From NCBI RefSeq assembly GCF_014191875.1, contig NZ_JACHXD010000004.1, positions 248,001 through 312,000 of the forward strand: 64,000 bases of DNA. Direction: 5' to 3'. The position numbers and the translations under genes are program-made. The notes beneath the pieces are model-generated. The model was not told the DNA's origin and made no database searches. It saw only the letters and a program-made list of their open reading frames with translations. The DNA is from Pseudoduganella violacea (GTDB lineage Bacteria; Pseudomonadota; Gammaproteobacteria; Burkholderiales; Burkholderiaceae_D). The first letter of the stretch is position 1, and each line of letters starts with the position of its first letter. Shown here piece after piece: positions 7,231-16,238 of the stretch.

Positions 7231-7991
7231 TTACGCTGCGGCAGCGACGCCCTTCCCTTCCAGCACGTCGAGAACGCTTGCCGACCACTTCACCTGTTGC
7301 ACGGGCACGCCGGTGCCGTGGCGCTTTCCGGTGTCGAAGAGGCGCGAGTAGGTTTTGCCGGCGGCTGTGGGATCCCAGGTGGCGCCGGACTTCACCTGCA
7401 GGCCGGCGCCGGCCAAACGGTCATTGAACTTGCGGGCCGAGATGCCGATGCGCGCGCCGAGCTCCGTGGGCGTGAAGTACTGGGCATCCTGGTTGCGGCG
7501 ACCAGGTGCTGCTGGCCGAAACCTTGCAGCAGGTCGCGGCCGGTCTCGGCGCGGACAAACTGGTTGGCGCTGATCGCAGCGGCATTCTGGTCAAGACCAA
7601 AAGCCTTTGCGGCACTCACCGCCAACGGCGCCATGCGCAACGCATCGAATGCGGGCTGAACGCCCGTCGCGCTATAGCCCCCGGACTTGCGAATCGCGGG
7701 CAGCACCTCGGACGTGACCCAGCGCTTGAACCGCTTTGCTTCCGCTTTAGTGGAACCCAGCACCAGTGCGTACATGCCGGACTCATTGACGTGATTCATC
7801 TGCTGCATGCCGCCCGGTGTGGGGGTGTCCAATTTCTGGACGTCCTCAGCATCGACGTGTGACTCCAGCGCTTGACGCGGATTTCCATACCCCAGAACGC
7901 GGCACAGGTCGGCAGCATTGAAATGAGGGCTTCCAGTAAGGTCAGTAAAGACGCGTATCTCCTGGCCTTGGAAGTCAAAGGGAGACCGAAA
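7231..7991 (-). pseudogene. BRO-family phage antirepressor, truncated at the start and frameshifted
   Basis: Open from just after a TAG (7994-7992), the frame reads FDFQGQEIRVFTDLTGSPHF, then AADLCRVLGYGNPRQAL and YALVLGS..RFKRWVTSEVLPAIRKSGGY, a BRO-N domain. No start codon precedes it: the first few residues are missing at the border with the integrase gene. Between about 7494 and 7505 the frame changes; the other frame continues with NQDAQYFTPTELGARIGISA, the expected C-terminal domain, to a TAA at 7231. The shift fits loss of one base. Antirepressors of this type interfere with phage repressors. The two defects make activity unlikely. Confidence 0.8.
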
Positions 7992-8002
7992 CTAAACCTG
8001 AA

Positions 8003-9187
8003 ATGAATAGAAAGCGAAAGACAAATCGCGGCCTACCTCGGCGCGTCTACATCAAGCACGGGGCCTACTTCTTCTGCCCTGTAGCGCCGACAGTAGACCC
8101 GCGAGCGCCCAATGCAGGCAGGAAGAAATGGATCAGGCTCGCAGCCTTCGCTGACGGCGAGCCTGCGATGCTGTCGGCTCTGACTGCGATCTTGGGTGGG
8201 CCGCTGAGCGCCGAGGGCTCCATGCCCTGGTGCTGCAGCGAGTTCAAGATGCGCATGCTTGGCGATTACACGAAGACGACCCAGGACGACTATGTGCGTT
8301 ACCTAACAACGGTCGCAGATGTGTTTGAGCAGTTCCACGCGGCCGACGTCACCACCAAGGATTGGGCCGATTTCCTTCGCGCCAAGTTCAATGGCAAAGC
8401 CAACACAGCGAAAAAGGTCACCGCCCTGGGTGGAAAGCTATTCCGCTTCATCATTGGAGAGTTGGGCCTGCGCCCGGACAACCCCATCGACCAACTGGAT
8501 ATGTCGAGCTACAAGACGCGGACACGCACCGTTCTCGCGGCCCACGATCAAGTCATGGCTATTCGAACCGCCGGCGCCGTCGGTGTGGATGGCCGCCAGA
8601 CACGAAGCGGGCCGATATTCGCCTGTATCATCGATATGACCTACCTGTGCTGGCAGCGCGCGAAGGACATCCGAACACTAGAGGAGGTTCAAATCAAACC
8701 TCTCAGCGGAGGCGGCCTGGTCGGGGGTTCAATAACTTTTGAACCGAGTAAAACGAAGGTAAGCAGCGGCTTGGCCGTTGAAATCGTGATCACGCCCGCA
8801 ATCGCAAAGGTGATCGAGCGGGCACGCGCGATAAAGCGTCAGCACCATATCGTCAGCGGCTACCTATTTCCCGCGACTGCAGGGAAACACGCTGGCCATC
8901 CCTACGCAAAGAGCGGCCTTTGTTCGATGTGGGATCGCGCCCGCGAGCGTGCGGTGACCGAGGCGAACAAAGAAGGCCGCGAGTTTGGTGCGCTGATTCA
9001 GTTCAAGGATTTGCAGGCCCTGGGTGCAACAGATGCGGCGGCACGCGGCGAAGACCTTGGGGAAATTCAGAAGCGCTTGGTGCACACGTCCGGAGACACC
9101 ACCGGTATATACATCAAGAAGGTCATTCCAAAGGTCTCGGACCTAGCAATCGACCTACCGTGGAGCGATCTCAAACCCCAGAAATGA
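8003..9187 (+). CDS. Tyrosine recombinase (island integrase) with altered active site
   Basis: 394 residues, full length for a phage-type integrase. There is a basic N-terminus, a core-binding domain (about 90-165) and a catalytic domain from about 180. Arg I is visible in WQRAKDI (R219), His in RLVHTS (H361) and the nucleophile in GIYIKK (Y370). The box normally reading HxxR is FKDLQALGATDAA: the His position is K335 and Arg II is Gln338 (CAG at 9014-9016). The deleted paralogue at 3286-3932 has KGLR there. Loss of Arg II normally abolishes cleavage, so the island may be frozen. The stop is 73 bases from the att repeat next to tRNA-Pro. The leader is only about 10 bases from the antirepressor remnant and has a weak ribosome binding site. 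Confidence 0.85.
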   Translation: MNRKRKTNRGLPRRVYIKHGAYFFCPVAPTVDPRAPNAGRKKWIRLAAFADGEPAMLSALTAILGGPLSAEGSMPWCCSEFKMRMLGDYTKTTQDDYVRYLTTVADVFEQFHAADVTTKDWADFLRAKFNGKANTAKKVTALGGKLFRFIIGELGLRPDNPIDQLDMSSYKTRTRTVLAAHDQVMAIRTAGAVGVDGRQTRSGPIFACIIDMTYLCWQRAKDIRTLEEVQIKPLSGGGLVGGSITFEPSKTKVSSGLAVEIVITPAIAKVIERARAIKRQHHIVSGYLFPATAGKHAGHPYAKSGLCSMWDRARERAVTEANKEGREFGALIQFKDLQALGATDAAARGEDLGEIQKRLVHTSGDTTGIYIKKVIPKVSDLAIDLPWSDLKPQK

Positions 9188-9188
9188 C

Positions 9189-9239
9189 AAACCCACCGCA
9201 GCAGTATTAGACATGCGTCTAATATACAGTGGTGGGTTT
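9189..9239. terminator. Long bidirectional hairpin after the integrase
   Basis: Outer arms AAACCCACC (9189-9197) and GGTGGGTTT (9231-9239) enclose an inner hairpin, TATTAGAC (9205-9212) with GTCTAATA (9217-9224). The A and T ends allow termination in both directions, ending the integrase transcript and, from the other side, tRNA-Pro. It could also be a recombinase or accessory-factor site near att. Confidence 0.6.
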
Positions 9240-9260
9240 ATGTACAGCTTGCGCCGTATG

Positions 9261-9318
9261 TCATTGAATCTAATGGTCGGGGCGAGAAGATTCGAACTTC
9301 CGACCCCCTGCACCCCAT
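9261..9318. repeat. Right attachment-site repeat of the island, inside tRNA-Pro
   Basis: This is the partner of 3099-3156 (56 of 58 bases identical). It includes 13 bases past the tRNA 3' end and runs through the acceptor, T and anticodon arms. The island therefore lies on the 3' side of the tRNA and supplied a matching 3' end, leaving the gene whole. Confidence 0.9.
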
Positions 9319-9350
9319 GCAGGTACGCTACCAGGCTGCGCTACGCCCCG
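9274..9350 (-). tRNA. tRNA-Pro, anticodon GGG
   Basis: A 77-nt gene on the minus strand with acceptor arms CGGGGCG and CGCCCCG, discriminator A and an encoded CCA. The anticodon stem CCTGC/GCAGG holds the loop ATGGGGT, giving anticodon GGG. The T-loop reads TTCGAAT. The island joins at its 3' end but the gene is intact. A second partial copy at 3099-3156 lacks the 5' half. Confidence 0.95.
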
Positions 9351-9435
9351 ACGAGCTGCGAATTATAACAGACAGATTTGAATTTTTGTCATACTTGCTG
9401 CACACTTATTGAATTGCCTGTTTTTTGCGCATCTC

Positions 9436-10278
9436 ATGCCTCTTTCCACTGCATTGCTGGCGCGCGCCGCCGAACTCCTGCAACAAGCCGATGGTCTGAT
9501 CGTGGCCGCCGGCGCCGGCATGGGCGTCGATTCCGGCCTGCCCGATTTCCGCGGCAACAGCGGCTTCTGGCAAGCCTATCCCGCGCTGGGACGGGCGCGC
9601 ATGGATTTCGCCAGCGCCGCTTCACCCCGCACTTTCGAACAAGATCCAACGCTGGCCTGGGGCTTTTACGGCCATCGCCTGGCGCTGTACCGGAACACCG
9701 AGCCGCACGCGGGTTTCGGCCTACTGCGCGCCTGGGCCGAACGCATGCCGCAGGGCTGCGCCGTCTTCACCAGCAATGTCGACGGACAGTTCCAAAAGGC
9801 GGGCTTCGATGCGCAGCGCATCTACGAATGCCACGGCTCCATCCACCACCTGCAATGCCTGGACTCTTGCAGTCAGGCGATCTGGGAGGCCGACGCCTTC
9901 ACGCCGCAGGTGAATGCAGACACCTGCCGCCTGCTTAACGCGGCGCCGGCCTGCCCCCATTGCGGCGGACTGGCGCGGCCGAATATCCTGATGTTCAGCG
10001 ACTGGAACTGGATCGAGCGCCGCAGCGCGGCGCAGGCCGGACGCCTGCAATCCTGGCTGGAACGGGTGCAGCACCCGCTGGTGATCGAACTGGGCGCCGG
10101 AACGGCCGTGCCCTCGGTGCGCCATTTCACCCAGCATATAGTGCATAGCCATGGCGGACGCCTGATCCGCATCAATCCGCGCGAGCCGGATGTGGCCGAC
10201 CGGCACGATGTAGGATTGGCGGCTGGCGCGCTCGAAGGCCTGCTGGCCATCGAGCGCTCGCTGCCGGCGGCGGAGTAA
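9436..10278 (+). CDS. Sir2-family NAD-dependent protein deacylase
   Basis: 280 residues from ATG 9436; a TTG at 9409 would add nine residues of no homology. Sir2 motifs are GAGMGVDSGLPDFRG (25-39), TSNVD (112-116), catalytic His in ECHGS (H133), two Cys pairs for structural zinc (CLDSC and CPHC), RPN and GAGTAVPS near the end. These bind NAD and remove acyl groups from lysine. Spacing of the first Cys pair (three intervening residues) is slightly unusual. The gene is the first beyond the island border and converges on the FAA hydrolase gene with only 5 bases between stops. Confidence 0.9.
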   Translation: MPLSTALLARAAELLQQADGLIVAAGAGMGVDSGLPDFRGNSGFWQAYPALGRARMDFASAASPRTFEQDPTLAWGFYGHRLALYRNTEPHAGFGLLRAWAERMPQGCAVFTSNVDGQFQKAGFDAQRIYECHGSIHHLQCLDSCSQAIWEADAFTPQVNADTCRLLNAAPACPHCGGLARPNILMFSDWNWIERRSAAQAGRLQSWLERVQHPLVIELGAGTAVPSVRHFTQHIVHSHGGRLIRINPREPDVADRHDVGLAAGALEGLLAIERSLPAAE

Positions 10279-10283
10279 AGGAA

Positions 10284-10991
10284 TTAGACGATTTTCACCG
10301 TCAGGCTGCCCAGGCCATCGACGCTGCCCACCAGGGTCTGCCCCGGCTTGACCGGGCCCACGCCTTCCGGCGTGCCGCTGAAAATCAGATCGCCCGGCTC
10401 CAGCCGGAACAGGGTCGAAAGATTGGCGATGGTTTCGCTGACGGACCAGATCAAATGGCTGATATGACTGGACTGCTTGCGCTCACCATCCACGTCCAAC
10501 GTGATGGCGGCCTGGCCGATATCGCCCGCGTCTTCCACACGATGCAAAAGGCCGATAGGGGCGGAAAAATCGAAGGCCTTGCCGATTTCCCACGGCCGTC
10601 CGCTGTCGCGCATCTTGAACTGCAGGTCGCGCCGCGTCATGTCAAAGCCCACTGCATAGCCGAAGATATGCTCGGCCGCGTCGGCCACGGCGATATCGCT
10701 GCCGCCCTTGCCGATGGCCACCACCAGCTCGCACTCGTAATGATAATTCGCGGTCTGCGGCGGATACGGCAGTTCGGCCGTGACGCCAGCGGCCACCGGC
10801 ACGATGGCGCGCGCGTCGTTCGGCTTGCAGAAGAAGAATGGCGGTTCGCGCTCCGGGTCGGAACCCATTTCGCGCGCATGGCCGGCATAGTTGCGGCCCA
10901 CGCAGTAGACGCGGCGCACCGGGAACAGCGCCGCGCTGCCCGCCACCGGCAGGCCGACGGCCTGCTGAGGAGAGAAAACGAAGTTGCTCAT
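10284..10991 (-). CDS. Fumarylacetoacetate hydrolase family protein
   Basis: 235 residues with the FAH fold signature: VYCVGRNYAGHAREMG near the N-terminus, FFFCKPNDA, metal-site acidic residues in YHYECELVVAIG and FGYAVGFDMTRRD, and SGTPEGVGP near the C-terminus. The short single-domain form resembles fumarylpyruvate or acylpyruvate hydrolases that split beta-diketo acids in aromatic degradation. No gentisate genes are visible here, so the substrate is open. It lies downstream of the TetR gene on the same strand with about 30 bases between, and may share its transcript. Confidence 0.85.
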   Translation of the reverse strand: MSNFVFSPQQAVGLPVAGSAALFPVRRVYCVGRNYAGHAREMGSDPEREPPFFFCKPNDARAIVPVAAGVTAELPYPPQTANYHYECELVVAIGKGGSDIAVADAAEHIFGYAVGFDMTRRDLQFKMRDSGRPWEIGKAFDFSAPIGLLHRVEDAGDIGQAAITLDVDGERKQSSHISHLIWSVSETIANLSTLFRLEPGDLIFSGTPEGVGPVKPGQTLVGSVDGLGSLTVKIV

Positions 10992-11021
10992 GACAAGTCC
11001 TGTTAAACCAAAACAGGCAGT

Positions 11022-11633
11022 TTAACTGAACAACAGAGCCCTCAGAGCAACCTTGAAGGACTCGCTCAGCGCATCCCGGTCCAGGTCCGGATTGTGCAGC
11101 AGGCGCAGGGGCAAGCCCTGGTACATGGCGATCAGCACCTCCATGCGTCCGTCGATGGTGGCGTCATCGGTGCTCAGGCCGCGCGCTTCCCGGCAGCGCC
11201 TGAGCAAGCCGCCGAACTGCTCGCGTGAGACGCGGTCGCCTTCCTGCACGCGCAAAGCGATCTTGTCGTTGCGCGAAGCTTCCGCGCTGATTTCAAGATA
11301 CAGCTTCCAGTTCACCGGCTCCAGGCTTTCATCCACATGCTCGCGCGTGGTGTCCACCATCTCCTGCAGGGGGTCCTCGGCCTGGCCCAGCTCCCCCAGC
11401 AGTTCCCCCACGCGCTCGGTATCGAGTTCGATGAAGGCACTGATGATTTCATCCTTGCCCGAGAAGTAATTGTAGATATGGCCGGCGCTCATCCCGGCCA
11501 CCTTCGAAATCTCGGCCATGCTGGCGGCGTGGAAGCCGCGGCGCGCAAAACACTGCGCCGCCGCGTCCAGCACCTGCTCGCGGCGCTGCTGCGCGCGCTC
11601 CGGATTGTAATGTCGTTTTTCTGTGCTGCTCAT
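11022..11633 (-). CDS. TetR/AcrR-family regulator of the efflux operon
   Basis: An N-terminal TetR HTH is clear (RREQVLDAAAQCFARRGFHA, then SMAEISKVAGMSAGHIYNYF), followed by an alpha-helical ligand domain of about 140 residues. The ATG at 11633 is preferred over a TTG five codons upstream. It lies directly downstream of the outer-membrane factor gene on the same strand, so it may be co-transcribed with the pump. The palindrome upstream of the pump operon (17481-17496) is the natural candidate operator, giving negative autoregulation; this link is inferred. Confidence 0.85.
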   Translation of the reverse strand: MSSTEKRHYNPERAQQRREQVLDAAAQCFARRGFHAASMAEISKVAGMSAGHIYNYFSGKDEIISAFIELDTERVGELLGELGQAEDPLQEMVDTTREHVDESLEPVNWKLYLEISAEASRNDKIALRVQEGDRVSREQFGGLLRRCREARGLSTDDATIDGRMEVLIAMYQGLPLRLLHNPDLDRDALSESFKVALRALLFS

Positions 11634-11672
11634 GGCGTCATCTGGCAAATAAATAAGCTTGAAGACATCATT

Positions 11673-13088
11673 TTATCCTTGCCAGCCGCCGCCCAGCACC
11701 TTGTACAGGGTGACTTGATTAGAGGCTTTTGCCAAACGCGCGCCAATCAAGCCTTGCTGGGCCGAGTACAGGGCGCGTTGCGACACCAGGGCGTTCAGAT
11801 AGGAATCCGTCCCCTTGCGGTAGCGCGCCTCGTGGATGCGGTAGCTCTTTTCCGAGGCCTGGGCCAGCGCCGTCTGCGACGTCAGGCGCTCGTCCAGCGT
11901 GCCGCGCTGAGCCAGGGCATCGGCCACTTCGCGGAACGCCGACTGAATCGACTTCTCGTAGCGCGCCACGGCGATGTCGCGGTCGGCCTTGGCGATGTCG
12001 AGGCGGGCGCGGTTGGCGCCGCCGTCGAAGATCGGCAAATTCAGCTGGGGCATGAAGCTCCAGGTGCCGGAACCGGCTTTGAACAGGCCGGACAAGGCGC
12101 TGCTCGCGCTGCCCGCCGACGCCGTCAGCGAGATACTGGGGAAGAAGGCGGCGCGCGCCACGCCGATATTGGCGTTGGCCGCCTGCAGGCTGCGCTCCGC
12201 TTCCAGCACGTCGGGACGGCGCTGCAGCACGTCCGACGGCAAGCCTTCCGGCAGTTCCGCCAGGCGCGTCACCGCGTCCAGCGCGCCGGACGGCTGCAAG
12301 TCCGCCGGCAAGGGGGAACCGACCAGCAGGGCAAGCGCGTTTTCGCCTGCCGCTACCTGGGCGGTGTACAGGGCCATATCGTTGCGGGCCGCTTCCACGC
12401 TGGTCTGGGCTTCATACATGTCCAGACCGGAGGTGGCGCCCGCCTCGAAACGGCGTTTGCTCAGTTCATAGCTGATCTGCTGGTTCTTCAGCGTGTCCTG
12501 CGCCAGGCGCAAGTGTTCGCGGTCGGCCGCCAGCGTCAGCCAGGCGTTGGCCACTTCCGACACCAGCGTGATCTGCTGGGCACGGCGCGCTTCCACCGTG
12601 CCCAGATACTGCTGCTGGGCGCTTTCCGACAGATTGCGCAGCTTGCCGAAGAAGTCCAGCTCATAGGCCGCCAGGGCCAGGCCGCCGCTGTACTGGCGCT
12701 GGATCACGCCGTCGCCACCCGGCGTCATATTGTCGGCGGTGCGAGTGGCGTTCTGGCCGCCGGCCACCGAGACTTTCGGCAGCAGGGCCGAACGCTCGAT
12801 GCCGTACTGGGCGCGCGCCTTCTCGATATTCAAGGTCGAAACGCGCAGGTCGCGGTTGTTCTTCAGCGCCAGCTCAATCACTTGGCGCAGCTTGTCGTCG
12901 GCGAAGAACTCGCGCCACTCGATATTGGCGGCGGCGCGGCTCTCGCTGCTGGCGGCCGGCTTGTAGGCATCGCCTTGGGGCCAGGCCTGGGTCACCGGGG
13001 CGTCCGGGCGCTGGTACACCGGCGCCAGGCTGCAACCGCTCAGCAGCGCCAGCGCGGCCAGGGTAAGAATCGTCTTTTTCATCATCAT
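11673..13088 (-). CDS. RND efflux outer-membrane lipoprotein (NodT/OprM type)
   Basis: 471 residues beginning with a lipoprotein signal (LALLSGC at about 16-22) and two OEP domains with long helical hairpins (for example [20 protein letters not shown] and the second-half [20 protein letters not shown]). The family forms the trimeric outer-membrane and periplasmic tunnel of tripartite pumps. The start overlaps the RND pump stop in an ATGA. It completes the adaptor-pump-channel set with the two upstream genes. Confidence 0.93.
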   Translation of the reverse strand: MMMKKTILTLAALALLSGCSLAPVYQRPDAPVTQAWPQGDAYKPAASSESRAAANIEWREFFADDKLRQVIELALKNNRDLRVSTLNIEKARAQYGIERSALLPKVSVAGGQNATRTADNMTPGGDGVIQRQYSGGLALAAYELDFFGKLRNLSESAQQQYLGTVEARRAQQITLVSEVANAWLTLAADREHLRLAQDTLKNQQISYELSKRRFEAGATSGLDMYEAQTSVEAARNDMALYTAQVAAGENALALLVGSPLPADLQPSGALDAVTRLAELPEGLPSDVLQRRPDVLEAERSLQAANANIGVARAAFFPSISLTASAGSASSALSGLFKAGSGTWSFMPQLNLPIFDGGANRARLDIAKADRDIAVARYEKSIQSAFREVADALAQRGTLDERLTSQTALAQASEKSYRIHEARYRKGTDSYLNALVSQRALYSAQQGLIGARLAKASNQVTLYKVLGGGWQG

Positions 13089-16000
13089 TCAGCTTCCAAA
13101 ACAGGGGCCGGCGCGGCCTTGGCGCGCTTGGCGAACAGGCTGCGCACCAGCACGAAGAATACCGGCACGAAGAAGATACCGAGGAAGGTGGCCGTCAGCA
13201 TCCCGCCCAACACACCCACGCCGATCGCGTTCTGGCTGCCGGAACCGGCGCCATTGGCGATGGCCAGCGGCAGCACGCCGAGGCCGAAGGCGATGGAGGT
13301 CATCAGGATCGGACGCAGACGCATGCGCACCGCCTGCAGCGTCGCTTCGCGCAGCTCGACACCCTTCTCTTGCAGCTCCTTGGCGAATTCCACGATCAGG
13401 ATCGCGTTCTTGGCCGACAGACCGACCACGGTCAACAGGCCGACCTGGAAGTAGACGTCGTTCGACATATGCAGGCCCCAGGTGGCCAGCACCGTGCCGA
13501 TCACGCCCAGCGGCACCACCAGCATCACCGAGAACGGCACCGACCAGCTTTCATACAGCGCGGCCAGGCACAGGAACACGATCAGCAGCGACAGCGCATA
13601 CAGGGTGGTGGTCTGGGAACCGGCGTCGCGCTCTTCCAGCGACAGGCCGCTCCATTCCAGGCCGATGCCGGCCGGCAGCTGCTTCGCCATCTTCTCGATT
13701 TCGGCCATGGCCACGCCCGAACTCACGCCCGGCGCCGGCATGCCCAGGATCTGCACCGAGGACACGCCGTTATAGCGTTCCAGACGCGGCGACGCGTAAA
13801 TCCATTCGCCGTTGGTGAAGGCGGAGAACGGCACCATCTCACCGCGCACATTGCGCACGAACCATTTGTCCAGGTCTTCCGGACGCATGCGCGAATCGGC
13901 CTGGCCCTGCATGAACACCTTCTTCACGCGGCCGCGGTCGACGAAATCGTTGATGTAGGCGCTGCCCCAGCCGGTGCTCAGCACATCGTTGACTTCGGCG
14001 ATGGACAGGCCCAGGGCCGTGGCCTTCTGCTGGTCGACGGTGATCTTGTACTGCGGCGTATCTTCCTGGCCGTTGGGGCGCACCGCCATCAGCTTCGGAT
14101 TCTGCGCAGCCATGCCGAGCAGCTGGTTGCGCGCTTCCATCAGCTTGGCCGCACCGACGCCGGCGCGGTCCTGCAGTTGCAGGTCGAAGCCGCTGGCGTT
14201 ACCCAGTTCCAGCACGGCCGGCGGGGCGAAGGCGAACACCATGGCGTCACGGATCTGCGACAGCGAGGCCATGGCGCGTCCAGCCACCTGGTCCACGCGC
14301 AGTTCGGCACCCTTGCGCTCTTCCCAGTCCTTCAGCTTGACGAAGGCGATACCGGTGTTCTGGCCATTGCCGCCGAAGCTGAAGCCAGCCACGGTGAAGA
14401 TGGAGGACACGGCCTTTTTCTCGTCTTCGAGGAAGTGGTGCTCGACCTGCTCGATCACGTTCAGCGTGCGCTGCTGGGTGGCGCCGGTCGGCAGCTGGAC
14501 CTGGGCGAACAGCACGCCCTGGTCTTCGTCCGGCAGGAAGGAGGTCGGCAGGCGCATGAAGACCACGCCCAGCACCAGCACCAGCACCGCATACATGGCC
14601 ATGGAACGGCCGCTGCGCTTGATCATGGAACCGACCCAGCCCTGGTAGCCGGTGGTGCTGCGCTCAAAGACGCGGTTGAACCAGCCGAAGAAGCCGGTGG
14701 TCGCCATATGGTGGCCTTTTTCCACCGGTTTCAGGAAGGTCGCGCACAGCGCCGGCGTGAACACCATCGCCACGATCACCGACAGCACCATGGAGGACAC
14801 GATGGTGATCGAGAACTGGCGGTAAATCACGCCGGTGGAGCCGCCGAAGAAGGCCATCGGCACGAACACGGCGGACAGCACCAGGGCGATGCCCACCAGG
14901 GCGCCGGTGATCTGGCCCATGGACTTACGCGTCGCTTCCTTGGGCGGCAAGCCCTCTTCCGTCATCACGCGCTCGACGTTTTCCACCACCACGATGGCGT
15001 CATCCACCAGCAGGCCGATGGCCAGCACCATGGCGAACATGGTCAGGGTGTTGATCGAATAGCCCAGCGCCGACAGCACGCCGAAAGTCCCCAGCAGCAC
15101 GACCGGCACGGCCATGGTCGGGATCAGGGTGGCGCGGAAATTCTGCAGGAACAGGTACATCACCAGGAACACCAGGACGATCGCCTCGGCCAGGGTTTTC
15201 ACCACTTCCTGGATCGAGATCTTGACGAAGGGCGAGGTGTCGAAGGCCACCACAGCCTTCATCCCTTTCGGGAACTGTGGGCTCATCTGGTCCACGCGTT
15301 CCTGCACCAGCCGCGCCGTTTTCAGGGCGTTGGCGCCGGTGGCCAGCTTGATGGCGATGCCGGCGGCCGGCTTGCCGTTGAAACGCGCCACGAAGTTGTA
15401 GTTCTCCGCGCCCAGGGCCATGGTGGCGACGTCGCGCAGGTGCACGGTGGCGCCGCTGGCGGCGGTCTTCAGCAGGATGGCGCCGAACTGCTCGGGGGTC
15501 TGCAGGCGGCTTTGCGCCGTGACGGTGGCGTTCAACTGCTGGCCCGGCACGGAAGGCGCGCCGCCCAGCTCACCGGCCGACACTTCGGCATTCTGCGCGC
15601 GGATGGCGTTGGCCACGTCGGCCGGGGTCAGTTGATAGCTGTGCAGCTTGGCCGGGTCAAGCCAGATGCGCATGGCGTACTGGGAACCGAACTGGATCAC
15701 CTCGCCCACGCCTTCGACACGGGCCAGAGAATCGATCACGCTGGCGGCCACATAGTCGCTCAAGTCGTCCTGGTTCATCTTGCCGTCTTCGGACACGAAG
15801 CCCAGCACCACCAGGAAGTTATCGGTGGCTTTCGACACCACCAGACCCTGTTGGGTCACGGCGGCCGGCAGCAGCGGGGTCGCCAGCTGCAGCTTGTTCT
15901 GCACCTGCACCTGGGCGATGTCCGGATTGGTGCCGTTGCGGAAGGTCAGCTTGATGCTGATGCCGCCGGTCGAATCGCTGGTCGAGGACATATAGCGCAA

Positions 16001-16222
16001 GCCGTCGATGCCCTTCATCTTCTGTTCGATGACCTGGGTCACGGCGTCTTCCACCGTCTTGGCCGAAGCGCCCGGATAGGAACCGGCAATGCTGATCGAC
16101 GGCGGCGCGATGTCGGGATACTGCGACACCGGCAGGCCGAGGATGGCCATCACCCCGCCCAGCATGATTACGATTGCGATCACCCACGCAAAGATGGGGC
16201 GATCAATAAAGAAACGAGCCAT
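13085..16222 (-). CDS. HAE-1 family RND multidrug efflux pump, inner membrane
   Basis: 1045 residues, the normal length for AcrB/MexB. It begins [17 protein letters not shown] (TM1) and shows the proton-relay aspartates in [16 protein letters not shown], the FF-G gate-loop region and repeated porter subdomains in two halves, each with six transmembrane helices. It exports hydrophobic drugs or metabolites from the periplasm and inner-membrane leaflet using proton flow. It sits 16 bases after the adaptor gene and overlaps the channel gene. The substrate cannot be read from sequence. Confidence 0.95.
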   Translation of the reverse strand: MARFFIDRPIFAWVIAIVIMLGGVMAILGLPVSQYPDIAPPSISIAGSYPGASAKTVEDAVTQVIEQKMKGIDGLRYMSSTSDSTGGISIKLTFRNGTNPDIAQVQVQNKLQLATPLLPAAVTQQGLVVSKATDNFLVVLGFVSEDGKMNQDDLSDYVAASVIDSLARVEGVGEVIQFGSQYAMRIWLDPAKLHSYQLTPADVANAIRAQNAEVSAGELGGAPSVPGQQLNATVTAQSRLQTPEQFGAILLKTAASGATVHLRDVATMALGAENYNFVARFNGKPAAGIAIKLATGANALKTARLVQERVDQMSPQFPKGMKAVVAFDTSPFVKISIQEVVKTLAEAIVLVFLVMYLFLQNFRATLIPTMAVPVVLLGTFGVLSALGYSINTLTMFAMVLAIGLLVDDAIVVVENVERVMTEEGLPPKEATRKSMGQITGALVGIALVLSAVFVPMAFFGGSTGVIYRQFSITIVSSMVLSVIVAMVFTPALCATFLKPVEKGHHMATTGFFGWFNRVFERSTTGYQGWVGSMIKRSGRSMAMYAVLVLVLGVVFMRLPTSFLPDEDQGVLFAQVQLPTGATQQRTLNVIEQVEHHFLEDEKKAVSSIFTVAGFSFGGNGQNTGIAFVKLKDWEERKGAELRVDQVAGRAMASLSQIRDAMVFAFAPPAVLELGNASGFDLQLQDRAGVGAAKLMEARNQLLGMAAQNPKLMAVRPNGQEDTPQYKITVDQQKATALGLSIAEVNDVLSTGWGSAYINDFVDRGRVKKVFMQGQADSRMRPEDLDKWFVRNVRGEMVPFSAFTNGEWIYASPRLERYNGVSSVQILGMPAPGVSSGVAMAEIEKMAKQLPAGIGLEWSGLSLEERDAGSQTTTLYALSLLIVFLCLAALYESWSVPFSVMLVVPLGVIGTVLATWGLHMSNDVYFQVGLLTVVGLSAKNAILIVEFAKELQEKGVELREATLQAVRMRLRPILMTSIAFGLGVLPLAIANGAGSGSQNAIGVGVLGGMLTATFLGIFFVPVFFVLVRSLFAKRAKAAPAPVLEAE

Positions 16223-16238
16223 TTATTATTCTCCGAGA

